From assembly GCA_036874045.1 (NCBI GenBank), contig CM072347.1:7690501-7754500 (forward strand): DNA of 64,000 nt. Reading direction: 5' to 3'. Shown here piece after piece: positions 12,015-24,539 of the stretch. The notes below the pieces were generated by a model, which did no database searches, had not been told where the DNA came from, and saw nothing but the letters and a program-made list of their open reading frames with translations. Made by a program: the position numbers and the translations under genes. This stretch comes from Cymodocea nodosa. Its lineage: Eukaryota; Streptophyta; Magnoliopsida; Alismatales; Cymodoceaceae. Within the stretch, counting starts at the first letter, position 1. Each line of letters opens with the position of its first letter.

Positions 12015-13307
12015 ATGTTTTCTTCTGTAATTGAGAATATGGCATATGCTTATGCTCAAAGATTTCTGAAACCTGTAATTAGCATATGTGAATTCTGCAA
12101 TTCTGAAGGACACAACATTTCTGATTGTTTGAAATTGAGACATTTACAGATTGTTAGATCCCATGAACAACAAATGAATTATCCTCAATATAATAGAGCC
12201 GAGTATGAGAATCCTATAGTTTACCCAACTGATGGTCAGTATAGAATGTGTAATATGATGAGAGACACTGAAGTTTGGAATAGCTATGACAGACTAGAGC
12301 ATAGTATAGAGCAAAATCTTGACAAACTAGAATACTTTATGTGTCAGCAACAAGAAGTCAACCAATTAAATTATAAGGAATCATATTCAAAACCTAAAAA
12401 GGATATAATTTACGAAACTAAAAAAACCATAAAGAAAATTGATCAAAAATTAAATGCAATGAAATTAGATGATCTGGAAACAAAATTAAAAGCATTAGAT
12501 GAAAATGCAATGAAAATACAAGTTATGCAACAGGACAATGAAAATTATAATGTTATAAACCTGCATAATTTACAAAATATACAGCAAACAGAAAATACTA
12601 ATGCAAGAGAATTTAAAGAATGCACTTTAAAACTAAAAACAATTGAAGATCGTAATCACGAAAATGATATACAGAAACATCATGAAAGTAACGAAAATCT
12701 GGAAGATGTATGTGTAACATTAAGATCTGGAACTGATATACCACCAAGAACTCAAAATGAAAATGATATGAATGTGGATAAGAGTAAAAATCAAAATGAT
12801 AAGGAAAATATAGCTGAAAATTTAGAAACCACTGAAGAACAATCTGAATCTACGATTGAAGCTAAAAATGATCAAACAAATCAACTGAAAGAAAAAGAGT
12901 CTTTGAAATCAAAATCTTTAGCACCCTATCTTGAAAGATTACAACAAACAATACTTGAAAGACAAAAGAAAATCAGAGAAATTTTTGAAAAAGTACAAGT
13001 TAACATTCCTTTGTTAAATCTATTGCAGAAAATGCCACCTTGTGCTAAATTTCTTAAGGATTGGTGTACTAAGAAAAGAGAGCGAAAAGTTCTTAGAAAG
13101 GTCTTTTTAGCTGAGCAAAGTACTTCCTTATTTCTGCCACAAATTCCTAAAAAGTTATCTGATCCTGGAATCCCTGTTATATCATGCACCATAGGAAATA
13201 CCATTTTAGAAAGAACATTAATAGACTTAGGTGCATGTATAAATGTTATGCCAAGTGATATATTTGCATCCTTAGGATTAAAAGGCTTAACTCCTACAAT
13301 TAGCTGA
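12015..13307 (+). pseudogene. G1 gag remnant (zinc knuckle) and protease start
   Basis: A 430-codon open frame. A CX2CX4HX4C zinc knuckle (CEFCNSEGHNISDC, 12087-12128) sits only ~25 residues from the start. A long charged, asparagine/lysine-rich linker follows (about residues 120-300) with coiled-coil-like stretches. The protease active-site region comes last (LGACINVMPSDIFASLGL, about 13225-13280). The usual gag capsid domain, which should precede the knuckle, is not there: the primer site is only ~140 bp upstream. In place of the Asp of the D-[ST]-G-like triad this copy has Leu (LGACIN). The frame is lost just after the protease motif (13307) through a small deletion compared with G2, which continues normally there. 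Confidence 0.8.
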
Positions 13308-13823
13308 TAGAAGTATAAGATACCCTAGAGGAAAAATAGAGGATGTCTCAATTAAAATCAAGAATTTTATATATCCTATTGATATTGTAATTTTGGATTC
13401 CCAACAAATTAAGCATAAAAATAGTGATACATCTTTAATTTTGGGAAGGCCATTTTTAGCAACATCAGGGGCTGTTATAAATTGTAAAACTAGAGTAATG
13501 AAGTTAGCATATGGTAATGAGGATACTCAATTAAATATTTTCAAACTAGAAATATTTGAAGAGTTAGAAATGTCCTTACACACCATAGACTTTTTAGAGG
13601 ATGAAGGAGATTTGTTAGATGATGTGATTCAAGAAGAATTAAATAGGCAAATCAATTATGAAATTTTAGAAGAAAGTGAAAGCATAAATATAGAAGGAGA
13701 TATGGAAGAAATTAATTTAAAAAATGATGATGTTCAGTTAGGAGCTCTAGCTTCTGATGTGCAATATTTAGAATTAAAACATTTACCTCTTGAATTAACC
13801 TATATATTTCTGGAAGATAAATG
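13308..13823 (+). pseudogene. G1 protease C-terminal part and linker
   Basis: Continues the polyprotein in a shifted frame: RYPRGKIEDV, then ILGRPFLATSGA (about 13438-13473), the usual end of an Athila/Tat-type protease. An acidic linker (EELNRQINYEILEESESINIEG) follows, ending at an in-frame TGA at 13822-13824. G2 has an arginine codon at the matching place. Confidence 0.8.
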
Positions 13824-13824
13824 A

Positions 13825-14925
13825 ACCTGTCCAATCATTATTGTTTCAGATTTAAAAGAGGATCAAATAGCTAAATTAAAAGATGTAGTAAAAAGTTATA
13901 AAGAAGCAATAGGATGGACTATGACTGATATAAAAGGGTTAAGTTCAACTTTATGCTGTCACCACATATAATTAGAAGAGTATGCTAAACCTGTTAGAAT
14001 TCCTGAGAGGAGATTAAATCCAAACCTTAAAGAAGTAGTCAGGAAGGAAATAGTTAAATGGTTAGATAATGACATAATTTATCCGATTTCTGATAGCTCG
14101 TGGGTTAGTCCAATCCATGTAGTTCCCAAGAAATCAGGATTAACAGTTATTAGGAATGAAAGTCAAGACTTGATACCTACTAGAATTCAATCAGGCTGGA
14201 GAGTATGTATAGACTATAGAAAGTTGAATGTTGTGACTAGGAAAAATCATTTTCCCTTACCTTTTATAGATCAAATGTTGGAAAGATTAGCAGGGCAAGA
14301 ATATTTTTGTTTCCTAGATGGGTATTCAGGGTATAATCAAATTCCAATAGCATTAGAGGATCAAGAGAAAACAACTTTCACCTGTCTTAATGGAACTTAT
14401 GCTTTTAAAAGAATGTCATTTGGATTATGCAATGCGCTAGCTACCTTTCAAAGGTGTGTGTAGGGCATATTTACTAGAATGACTGAAGATTTTTTAGAAA
14501 TATTTATAGATGATTTTACTGTGTATGGAAACTCATATGAAGTGTGTTTAAGCAATTTAGACCAAATATTAAAACGCTGTGTGGAAAAAAATCTGGTTTT
14601 AAATTAGAAAAAATGTTACTTCATGGTTAAACAAGGAATAGTCTTAGGGCATGATGTTTCTAAAAAAGGGTTGGAAGTAGATAAAGCTAAAATAGAAGTA
14701 ATTTCTAATCTACCAAAACCTAAATCAGTAAAAGATATTAGATCATTTCTAGGACATGCTGGTTTTTATAGAAGATTTATTAAAGACTTTAGCAAGATAG
14801 CTAGGCCTTTAACTAATCTATTAAAAGATGTCCCATTTAACTTTGATAAAAATTGCAAAGAGGCATTTTTCAGACTGATGAAATTTCAAATATGGATTAT
14901 GGAAGACATGAATGAATGGAAGTAA
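13825..14925 (+). pseudogene. G1 reverse transcriptase, broken and C-terminally deleted
   Basis: Reads as gypsy reverse transcriptase in one main frame: SDSSWVSPIHVVPKK (about 14090), WRVCIDYRKLN (14200), FLDGYSGYNQIP (14310), MSFGLCNALATFQ (14415) and the catalytic region IFIDDF (about 14503). In-frame stops lie at about 13969, 14461 and 14605, followed by a frame change into 14623-14925. After KEAFFRL (about 14870) the similarity to G2 stops. The next residues (MKFQIWIMEDMNEWK) are unrelated to the RNase H that should follow. This marks the left edge of a deletion that removed RNase H and integrase. Confidence 0.85.
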
Positions 14926-16940
14926 GAAGAGGAGTATATTGAAATAGATGTAGAAATAGAAACTGCTACATTACCTTGGAATCAAAAAGGATCCCTTTCT
15001 GCATTACATATCATTAATGGTAATACACTCGTATTTGGAATTTATAATATATTGCATGTTTACAAATTAAAAATGAACAAAAATTGCATTAAAACAAAAT
15101 TAATAGTAAGAAGAACTATGCCTAAAAAGTTTGCTTGGACTGATACATTTATTCCATTTGTTTCTACTTTTCAATCATGTTCTTAAGATGTGATTTTGTG
15201 TGTTTAATGTTGTGTATTCTGCATTTATTTATTTATTTTTTTTAAAAAAAAAATTTTTGAAGTTTTCATGTTCATTTTATAATAAAAAAAAAAACAAACA
15301 AAACAAAATATCAATCCAGTTTGTTGGTATCTGTTCTGAGAAACCAACTGGCTTGCTTGTGAGCCACCAAAGGCATAGGAGCTTGGGTTCCACACAAGAT
15401 ACTAAATTATCAATATCTATTAAATGTTATTTTGTTATATATTCTGTGTTTATCTAGGAATGAAAAGTTTTTCAGAATCAAAAATCGGAATATGCAAAAG
15501 GAGATACAAATGGAACAAGGTATGTAACCAATTACTTATCCTAAATTTTAAATCAAACAAAACTGTATTCATGCCTGCTACAATTACTGTATTTATTATC
15601 AAATCTTTTACATTGAGGACAATGCAAAATGTAGGTATGAGGGGGAGGTAATTAAAGTAACAGCCATGTAAGTTTGTTAATTAAAGGAATTAAAATGGTA
15701 CTACAAAGTTTTGAGGAAATTGAAAATGAACTTGCTGTAACTATCCGATAATTGAGACTGTAAAATTTTTATAAACTACTTGAATGTTATATTTAGAAGG
15801 CTATAGAAGATGCTATAGAATTTATTATTTATGTAAATCTAGATATAGTATCTTATGTTTTTTCTAAAGTTCATGAGTTTAACAGTTTCACAATTTTAAA
15901 ATGAAATCAAAATAATTAATGCTTAATCAGAAAATTATCTAAAGTCTTGAAGGAGCTGAGATGTGAATTCTAGATTAAATAAAACACATATGATTAAAGA
16001 TACATTTAATTTGACTGATTGAACTTGTAGAATGATTTATGTGTAGATCTTATTAAATTACAGAAAAAGTATGAGCTTATTGAGATGGATTCATATTTTC
16101 AGTAAATGATAGAAGCAGAACTATATAAGATTGGTGTTTTACTACATCTGTATTAATGAAATACGTACATATATAGTATGTGATTAATGTTTTGTTTTGT
16201 GTTTATAGTTTTGATTGAAAAAAAAAAAAAAAGAGAGAGGAAAATTTTGAGAGTTTATTGACTTGTTTGATCATAAGCCTTTTGTACTTGAGTAGATAGG
16301 TATGTAAGGATTGTTGACCTGAAAAAGGACTCTTGAAATCTAGCAACCTAAGATCCTGATCAGATCTGGGATTGTTGACTGAAAGCTCGTTACATAGGTA
16401 CATTAGAAAGCTCTTGTATGATTCAAGCTTGTCAAATTAACTCGTAAAGAAAAAAAAAAAAAAACATATACTGTTCTAAAATGATACTAGTGTTTTGTGA
16501 AATACAGATATCTTATGAATCGAGTATATTTTCTGTTATCTAGAATTGCTGAAATATGAATTTGGAATTGACTTTTGAAGTTGTTTAATGGAGATACAAT
16601 TCTTTATTCTACTTGTCTTAATCAGATTGAATTGGATTGTACTTTGATTCGTATGTTGTTGAAATTTCTTCTAGAAATCTTATTAGAAAATTCAGGATTA
16701 CAGATGATGAAAAGAAGAACAAACGATAATATAATTAACACCTATATGATGATGATATACTTTGTATGTAATTTACATATATTCTAAGTATCTTTGCAGG
16801 TTGATTACTGAAACATATAGAATATATTTTTATGCTAAACAGAAGAAAAAAAGGGAAAGAATTAATTCTAGCACTTTTAAAGACCAATTAATTAGATCTT
16901 AGTTTGCTAAGGGACTAGCAAAATTTAGGTATGGGGGAAG
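14926..16940 (+). mobile_element. G1 3' region after the deletion, with polypurine tracts
   Basis: About 2 kb between the broken pol and the 3' LTR. The first ~250 bp keep an open, pol-unrelated reading (EEEYIEIDVEIET..., to about 15185) that may be the end of a lost 3' ORF. The rest is AT-rich with no gene I recognise. Two G-rich tracts are present: TATGAGGGGGAGG at about 15637 and TATGGGGGAAG at 16930-16940, directly before the 3' LTR. A sentence-like block before the first one (GAGGACAATGCAAAATGTAG) is characteristic of the 3' part of plant Athila/Tat elements. Confidence 0.7.
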
Positions 16941-19208
16941 TGTTTAGAATGAAAAAGTGCATATTATTAACGGTTAAATGATGGTTAATTGCATAATATT
17001 TAGCTTATCATATAAGAATTAAGCCATTATGTTATAATTGCACTGTTATATGCTTTAATTGAAGAATCTGCTTAAATTGGGGGAATTAATGTTAATTTAG
17101 TACATTTATGAACTGTCGGTAAGTTGTAGGCTATGAAATTCTTAAGTATCCGAATTTTCTGATATTTCGGACAGTTATGTTTAACATACCGAACATATTT
17201 CAGATAGTTATGTTTAACAGACCGAATATGTTGGATAGTTATGTTTATATTGCCGAACAGTTATGTTTTGAAAGAATATTTTATTATTTCCAGAAGTACA
17301 CGTGTCAAAACCATAATGAATGACTTAAGTGAACTTTCGGTGAGTTATCTATAACTACCTGAAATTGCAGCTGGGCATCAGATAGTTATCCCTGTAACTC
17401 TTTGAAATCTCTTTTTATTTATAAAATAGTTGTGGATACATGACATGTTCTGGGAAAGTGACTTAAGTGGATTTTTGGTGAGTTAGGTGTAACTATCCGA
17501 AATGCATCTGAGCATCGGATAGTTAGACCTGTAACTCTCCGAAATGTTATTTTATGATTAAACTACTACTGACACGTGTTGAGATCTGGTAGATTTACTT
17601 AAGTTATATATTGGTGAGTTATCTATAAGTATCTGAAATGCATCTGAGCATCGGATAGTTAAGTTTATAAGTATCCGAAATGCACCTAAGCATCGGATAG
17701 TTAGATTTATGCACGTGTTGAATTTAAATGCTTTAGAATATCACGTGAGATGCACATGTTTAACTCATTAAGTTAGCATAACTGTACGCATTGAGTTACA
17801 TGAATATTACACTAAGGTAACGCGTTATGTTAGCAGCTTATTTCTTTATATTTTCTAATATGTCACTATAGCGGTTGCAGGAACAGACAGTTGGAAGAGA
17901 AAAACCACGTTTGCATGTATCACGTAGGAATTCAATCGCGTAGGGAGAAGAAAGCATCGTCGTTGATATGAATGAAGGAAATCCAACCGACCATTCAAGC
18001 AGAAGCAGTTACTACTAAAGAAATATAAAAGAAAAGAAGAAAAAAGAAAGCTTGTGTGATCGATGGAAGGTCAGTGTGTGCAAAGGAGGATCGGCATCGC
18101 AATTCTCTGAAGTACCATACCAACCATCATCATCACCACCACAATCATCAACCATCGAAGGTATGTGAGGATACTTACCTGATGTCGGGTCAATTCCAAG
18201 CCAAACACAGAGCCTGACAATCACTGTGAGGAGTGATCGCGTTGTGGGAAGGGAAGTCATTTTCACCAAGCGCCGACTCATATTTCAGGAGATCGTAAAG
18301 CTTTTAGCCTTGGCTTCGGGTTGATGCCTGTATGCTGAAGAGGAGATTATCTTGCAATTCTAGACCCGCGATTCTATAGGGAGAGGAGACAGAATTGTAA
18401 GTGGTTTAATTTTCAGTGGTGTAATCGCGTTGCAAGTAGTGTCGAAAGTATTTACTATCAAGTGAGATTACTTTACATTTCACCTGTCGCCCATTTCCAT
18501 GTTCATATTAAAACAAAAATACCAAAATCAATTTATCTATGTTTGTATCTTGTATTTGAGTGTTGTATTGTTTGTGTTGTATCGTGATTAATGTTATCTG
18601 TATCAATTTTGTGATTGTTTTATGTTTATTTTAGTTTTACAGTTTACTGAAATGGGTTCGTTCAAAAGACTTAAAGATTTTAATGGTTACTATTTGAATT
18701 ATCTGAATGTTAGTATTGCTTAATGATAAATCCAATGTTAACTAGCATTAAAGAGCTTAATTGATGTTATTTACAATCTATGGAATCGCCTAATGGTTGG
18801 CTGAATTCCTCTGTAAATAGCAGTATTAAAAAGAAAAGTCTGGCTCGTGGAGTTAACTTAAGTCCACGAGGTTAGTTTGTTGAGTTAGTCATAACTCAAT
18901 GAACTTAGTCTGTTGAGTTAACTGTAAGTCAACGAAGAGCTTATTGAATATATAAATTTGATTGTTAACAAATGAACAGTTCTCAAATTCATCAGCAATT
19001 CCCTGTGGGATCGACCTGTACTTGCACATTGATACAATAGACACTGTGCACTTGTAGTTAAAGTACAAATTGGAATTAATATATAAATTGTATTAAAGGT
19101 TGTTTGTTTACTTCTAAAAGAAAGAATAGGCATAAAGATAAATTAATTAAGTAAAACAGAAGTAACAAATCCAAGTTTTTCTTGTGTAGTGCTGGAAAAA
19201 TCCAAACA
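16941..19208 (+). repeat. G1 3' LTR
   Basis: 2268 bp, TGTTTAGAATG to TCCAAACA, near-identical to the 5' LTR. It has an extra ~30-bp unit (ACCGAATATGTTGGATAGTT, about 17220) and lacks the extra unit of the 5' copy near 11600. Both length differences lie between short direct repeats. Confidence 0.9.
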
Positions 19209-20575
19209 GTTGGCGCTTGGTGAAAATGGCTTCCCTTCCTGCGACACGATCACTCCTCACAATGGTTGTCAAGCACTATGTTTGGCTCAGAATCGACCCG
19301 ACATCAAGAAAGTATCCTCACAGACCTCCGATGGTTGGTGATTATGGTGGTGGTAATAATGGTTGGTGTGGTACTTTGGAGAATTGCCGATATTGTTTGC
19401 AGAAAGCTCGGTGCTCCTCCTCTATACACACTGGCCATACCCATTGATCACGCACACACACTATTACTTCTTTTTCTTCTTTTCTTTTATATTTCTTCAG
19501 TGGTAACTACTTCTGCTTGAATGGTCGGTTGGATTTCCTTCATTCATATCAACGACGATGCTTTCTTCTCCCTGTGCGATACGTGCAATCGTGGTTTTTC
19601 TTCCAACTGTCCTGTATCTATAACCGCTATAGTGGCATATTAGAAAATAAATAGTTTGTGGAGTAACAGATAACTCAACGGACTTTCTTCGTTGATTTAA
19701 CTATAAAACACGTGCATAAATTTAACTATCCGATGCTCAGGTGCATTTCGAATACTTACAACTTAACTATCTGATGCCTAGATGCATTTCAAATACTTAC
19801 AACTTAACTATCTGATGCCTAGATGCATTTTAGAAACTTACAAACTTAATTATCTGATGCTCAGATGTGTTTCGGATAGTTACAGATAACTCACTGATAT
19901 ATAACTTAAGTAAATCTACCAGATCTCAACACGTGTCAGCAGTAGTTTAATAATAAAATAAACATTTCGGAGAGTTATAGGTCTAACTATTCGATGCTCA
20001 GATGCATTTCAGATAGTTAGAGATAGCTCACCGAAAATCCACTTAAGTCACTTTCCAAGAACATGACACGTGTCCACAGCTATTTTATAAATAAAAGGAG
20101 ATTTTGGAGAGTTACACATATAATTGTCTGATACCCAGCTACAATTTCAGATAGTTATAGATAACTCATCGAAAGTTCACTTAAGTCATGCATTATGGTT
20201 TCGACACGTGTACTTCAGGAAATAATAAACTATTCTTTCAAAACATAACTGTTCGGCAATTTAAACATAACTATTCGATACATGTTCGGTCTGTTAAACA
20301 TAACTATCCGAAATATGTTCGGTATGTTAAACATAACTGTCTGAAACATCAGAAAATTCGGATACTTAAGAATTTCACAGCCTATAACTTAACGACAGTT
20401 CAGAAATGTACTAAATTAACATTAATTCCCTAAAATTAAGCAAATTCTTTAATTAAAGCATATAATAGTGCAATTATAACATAATGGCTTAATTCTCACA
20501 TGATAAGCTAAATATTATGCAATTAACCATCATTTAACCGTTAATAATATGCACTTTTTCATTCTAAACACTGCA

Positions 20576-21281
20576 ATATGCCTCATACACCTGCAATTAG
20601 TCCAAAATATTATAATGTCTTTTTCTTTTTCCGACTATATGTCTGTAGTGTTTCTGGTTGTTCAGGAGTTTTCTTAATTTCTCCTATTAAAGGCACCTGT
20701 GGTCTTGATGGTCCTTCACCATGATGCTTAGGTGGTAATAATGGAATATAGAGTTTTAAGCTCTCAACCTCTGCCATTTTTAGTTGATAAAATTTTTGTC
20801 CTTCACTGCGAAGGCCCATTTTCCAAATGGCAGTTTTCTATTCATCAATAAATTATTGAATGTCGTCTAAAATAGTTGGGGGAAAATAATGTTGGGAATA
20901 CAAAGACTCTAATTCCCTGTTGGCATTTTCTATCATTGGTCCCCATTTCTTTCCATAATAAGTGATAGACTATACCAATTTTTCAAGTACATGTCCAAAA
21001 CTTGTAACAACAGCAGGGTTAGGTTGTAAAGTTCATTTCCATAGTTGTAATGTGGAAAGTTTGGTCTATTTTAGTCTAAACTTTGTTTCAGCATAATTTC
21101 AAATAAATTTCCAATAGAAATTTTTCTTGTCTTGAACAACTTTTCTAATTTCATGTAGTACTTCATTAGAAAAAGTATACCTTGAGTAAATGTATTTGAT
21201 CTCACTTTCTATCTTCTAAAGTTCTATCTCTCTTTTTTGCACTTTTGTTATTCTACCACGTCCTCATCCACGTCCTGACAT
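20576..21281 (-). pseudogene. Element C (minus): accessory ORF 3a, N-terminal part
   Basis: Minus-strand copy of 2749-3450. It starts at an ATG at 21281 with a Gly/Arg-rich start (MSGRG, stop, GRGRITK), then the same order as copy A: QKREIELQKIESEI, SITYYGKKWGPM and SEGQKFYQLKMAEVESLKLY. Multiple in-frame stops. It is cut at the G0 insertion site (TSD CTGCA, 20571-20575) and continues at 8704. Confidence 0.8.
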
Positions 21282-22797
21282 TGTCGATTAATCTTCGCTG
21301 TTCATTGTAAAACTTAGTGGAAGTAAAGATTGTGAAACTAGGGTTTTACAAAGGTAGAAACACGAAAGGTTGTCAGTAAAACATTTATAACTCTTCGAGT
21401 TTATAAACGGATAAACAGATTCAATCATTGAATTCATAAATATAAGATCCATTATTGATAAATAACTCAAATGCTTACAATAATTGTATGAGTTTTACAA
21501 TCGACAAAAGCAAAATACTTAGCGTAATTGTTTGTGTAAAGAAAATAACTATTGGCTAAGTAAGAAATGAGAAAACTCGAAGACTTATGATAACTATTCG
21601 AGTTTTGAGAGTAGTAAAGCACATAACTATACGACAAACTGGAATAGTTATTGTTAGATTTTAAGTCTTTAAAAAAATAGTAATATTAAGTTAACTATTC
21701 GAGTTTTTCGGATGGATATGTGAAAAAGTTGAAGACTTAAGCATAACTATTTGAGTTTAAACATGAGACAGAATAAAGCAATTAAATTCAACATGTGCAT
21801 AATTCTAACTTAAGGAGTTCAGATATTTCAGATACTTACAAACTAAACTATCTGATGCTCAGATGCATTTCGGAGAGTTACCAGATAACTTACTGAACAT
21901 TCACTTAAGTCATGCATTAAGGTGTCAACACGTGTACACCAGGAAATAATAAAATATTTTCTAATCGTTGAAAAACATAACTATCCAATACATGCAATAT
22001 AACTTTTCCAAACAACAGAAAATTCAGATACTTAAGAATTAAAAAGCCTGTAATTCACCGACAATTCAGAAATGTACTTAAATAATGTTAATTTCCTAAG
22101 ATTATGTAGATTCTTTCATTAAAGTTTATAATAATTCATAGATGATAAATTCATAGAGATATACCTTCAGGTAACTTAGAAGAATTCAATAATGAGTATA
22201 CGAACTTAAGAAAATAAATGCATTATATTATGTGTAAAGGATACATAATAACAAAGAAAAATAACAAAGATTATATGCATAGATTATGGTAGAATTGTTA
22301 TAACACCTGTAAAAGAAATTAAGCTTGAGTACATTGCCTCTTCTTCTTTTTTTAATTTATACATATATATTTTATGTATTACCTCCTACAATATCATCTT
22401 TTTACATGATTACAATCCCTTGCTTAGGGGAAAGATAACTAGTTACTCAATGATAAGTGAGAACATGTAATTTTTTTTTATAACTTAAATAGAATCTGAA
22501 TTACTTGTAAAATAAGTTTTCAGTTAGCACATCCCAAACCAGTTGGTTCAAGTGACTAGGGTTTAAGATACCCCAACAGACTTAATTACTCAAGCAATTG
22601 TAGATAAACAATAAAATAAGATAGTAAATTGAATAAGAGACAATCGTAAGACTTAATTTTTCTAACAGTATGTTAATAATTTTCCTTTAATAAACAGTAC
22701 ATACTTTTTATATATTTTCTAGTTAAAATCTCTATAAGGGCGTATACATAAGTAACAAAAATATAGTTGGCACTCATATTGAATCAAATTAACTTTC
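21282..22797 (-). mobile_element. Element C (minus): pol-to-ORF3 spacer
   Basis: Reverse complement of about 950-2748 of copy A, with the same CGAA-type AGTTA repeats and the same AAGCTTGAGTACATTGCC block (near 22320). No coding signal. The last five bases, CTTTC (22793-22797), are the left TSD of element B. Confidence 0.8.
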
Positions 22798-24537
22798 TGT
22801 TGAGTATTTTTGTTTTGATGATGTGTGCTGAATGAAAATAATCATATTTGCTCAATTACTATTGCTTGTGAAAAGAAATTAAAATCATCAATTAATACAG
22901 AAAAAGCTTACTGATATAAATACTTGTCTGTATTGGATCTGAAGTTAATAACTAGTCGTTTCGTTGCATTAATTTCTCATTTAGCTAAACGTTAAGTTAA
23001 CATGTGTTTTTATTGAAAAGCATATGTTTTAATGTTATATCTTCTGTATCATGAACAGTGCACGTTTAGACAACTCGTTAAGTTAGAGTTTTGTTTGTAT
23101 AGAGGTTACGTGAGAACTCGTTAAGTTAGAGGCTTAAAGGTTAAAATAGGTCACGTGATAACTCATTAAGTTAGTGAGTAAAAGGAGAGACGAACTCGTT
23201 AAGTTAGTGTTATACACGTGGTGAAATTATAGGTTACGAATGTTGTATTGTATCACGTGAGGTGCACATGTTTAACTCATTAAGTTAACATAACTAAACG
23301 CGTTGAGTTGTTATATTGAACACTAAGGCAACGCGTTAGGTTAGCGTTATAAACTTAAGTTGTTATTTTTGCACGTGGTAAAATTCTTATTATAAAAACA
23401 TTTGTTTATTACTGGTTCGTTGAGTTATCATAAAACAACGGAGATGGTTCGTTGAGTTATCATAACACAACGGAGATGGTTCGTTGAATTAGCATAACAC
23501 CACAGACTTAGTTCGTTGAGTTAGCTATAGTACTTGTCACGTGAAATGGCACATGAGGAACTCGTTAAGTTAGAAATGTTAAGTTATATATATACTTGTG
23601 TTACTCATTTAGTTAACATCAAAGTAACAACTTCTTATTACACTGATGAAAAACTTTTAGACGAGAAAGTTTATTTTGCAGGAAATTTTTCAAAGATTCA
23701 GGACTGATGATTAAAGAAAATTCAAAATATAAACGTGGGTTAGAACATATGTTTTTCGATGAAGGAAAAAGAAAAGACGTGGAGAAGTGGAAAACTGGTG
23801 GTGGTTAAACGTGAAGGATATGCATGAAATGAAGATACAGTATAAAAGGCATAGAATTCTTGTTGATCAATTTATCCTTGCACACAAAAAGAAAAATCTT
23901 TTCAAGGATCAAACCATCCCTGCACACCAAAAGAAAAATCTTTTTCAAGGATCAAAAACACCTTCTCGGGGAAAATCTCTCAAGTGGAAGAAAGTTCAGT
24001 GAAGCATAAAAAGGTAAAATTTTCGTCACTGAAGATTTGAAGTATCAGAAGGAAGAAAGCTTAGTGAAGCATAAAAAGGTAAGATTTTCGTCACTGAAGA
24101 TTTGAAGTATCAGAAGGAAGAAAGCATAGTGAAGCATAAAAAGGTAAGATTTTCGTCACTGAAGATTTGAAGTATCAGAAGAAAGCAAATTCGGTGAAGC
24201 ATGAAAAGACAAGATATTCGTCACTAAAGAATTGCTGAAGAAGAAAAAGAAGAAGAAGAAAGATCTCAAACAGGGAGAAAAGTTTTAAATTCCGCAAATT
24301 AGTTTTCTATGTTTGTAGTTATGAAATTGTTTAGATGATACATGGTATTGAAATATAATTGCGTTTACAATTTCTGAAGAGAATTGAATTGTATATTGTA
24401 ATTGAAACCTTGAATAAAAATGATTTTATAAAAACAATGTCTCGACTTGTTTAAGAGTTTTAAAGTTTCAATAATATTTCAGAAAATATTAAAAATACAC
24501 AATTCACCCCCCTCTTGTGTAGTCATACGATCCTACA
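22798..24537 (+). repeat. Element B 5' LTR
   Basis: 1740 bp, TGTTGAGTATTT to ATCCTACA. Features in order: repeated AACTCGTTAAGTTA units with interleaved CACGTG boxes (about 23060-23260), a run of four ~33-bp units around GTTCGTTGAGTTATCATAAC (23411-23530), a TATA-like run near 23586-23596, and a ~64-bp minisatellite (23996-24235, three good copies plus a diverged one). Solo copies of this LTR lie at 32206-34169 and 48471-50070, and a related 3' LTR at 52093-53680. Confidence 0.9.
23996..24235 (+). repeat. ~64-bp minisatellite in the family B LTR
   Basis: Tandem units of about 61-65 bp built on GTGAAGCATAAAAAGGTAAG and TCGTCACTGAAGATTTGAAG. There are three near-identical units and a fourth diverged one. 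The 3' LTR of the same element (30232-30415) has one unit fewer, and the solo LTRs at about 32520-32600 and 48775-48950 carry diverged sets. Confidence 0.85.
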
Positions 24538-24539
24538 AG

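Larger units (their letters stand above)
9639..19208 (+). mobile_element. Gypsy element G1, complete ends, internally deleted
   Basis: A 9.57-kb Ty3/gypsy element with both LTRs (TGTTT...AAACA), a primer binding site, gag-protease and reverse transcriptase remnants, a 3' non-coding region and a polypurine tract. It lies in the solo LTR G0 and is flanked by GTCGG (9634-9638) and GTTGG (19209-19213), a TSD with one change. Removing it restores the G0 sequence. The reverse transcriptase wording (MLERLAGQEY, DGYSGYNQIP) and the tRNA-Asp type primer site point to the Athila/Tat side of gypsy. RNase H and integrase are missing compared with G2, so it is non-autonomous. In the first ~270 bp I count nine base differences between its LTRs, all transitions, plus one ~30-bp length difference. 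This suggests a fairly recent insertion. Confidence 0.9.
8700..20575 (-). mobile_element. Gypsy solo LTR G0 with CTGCA TSD, split by element G1
   Basis: The minus-strand LTR runs 20570-19209 and then 9638-8705. It starts TGTTTAGAATGAAAAAG at 20570 and ends at the TGTTTG (complement of CAAACA) at 8705. The five bases outside each end are identical: CTGCA at 8700-8704 and at 20571-20575. Removing G0 rejoins the accessory ORF of element C, which confirms a single insertion. With no internal region left it is a solo LTR formed by LTR-LTR recombination. About 50 bp near 8711-8760 differ from other copies and hold short local repeats. Confidence 0.85.

Noticed and set aside
18015..19520. Conserved protein in the antisense strand of gypsy LTRs (18015-18281 minus, 19217-19520 plus)
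   Set aside because: The 5' LTR of G1 has an early stop in the same frame, so the reading is not conserved; similarity is only LTR homology.
23996..24235. CRISPR-like or centromeric satellite array
   Set aside because: Few units, no spacers, confined to an LTR of a plant retrotransposon.
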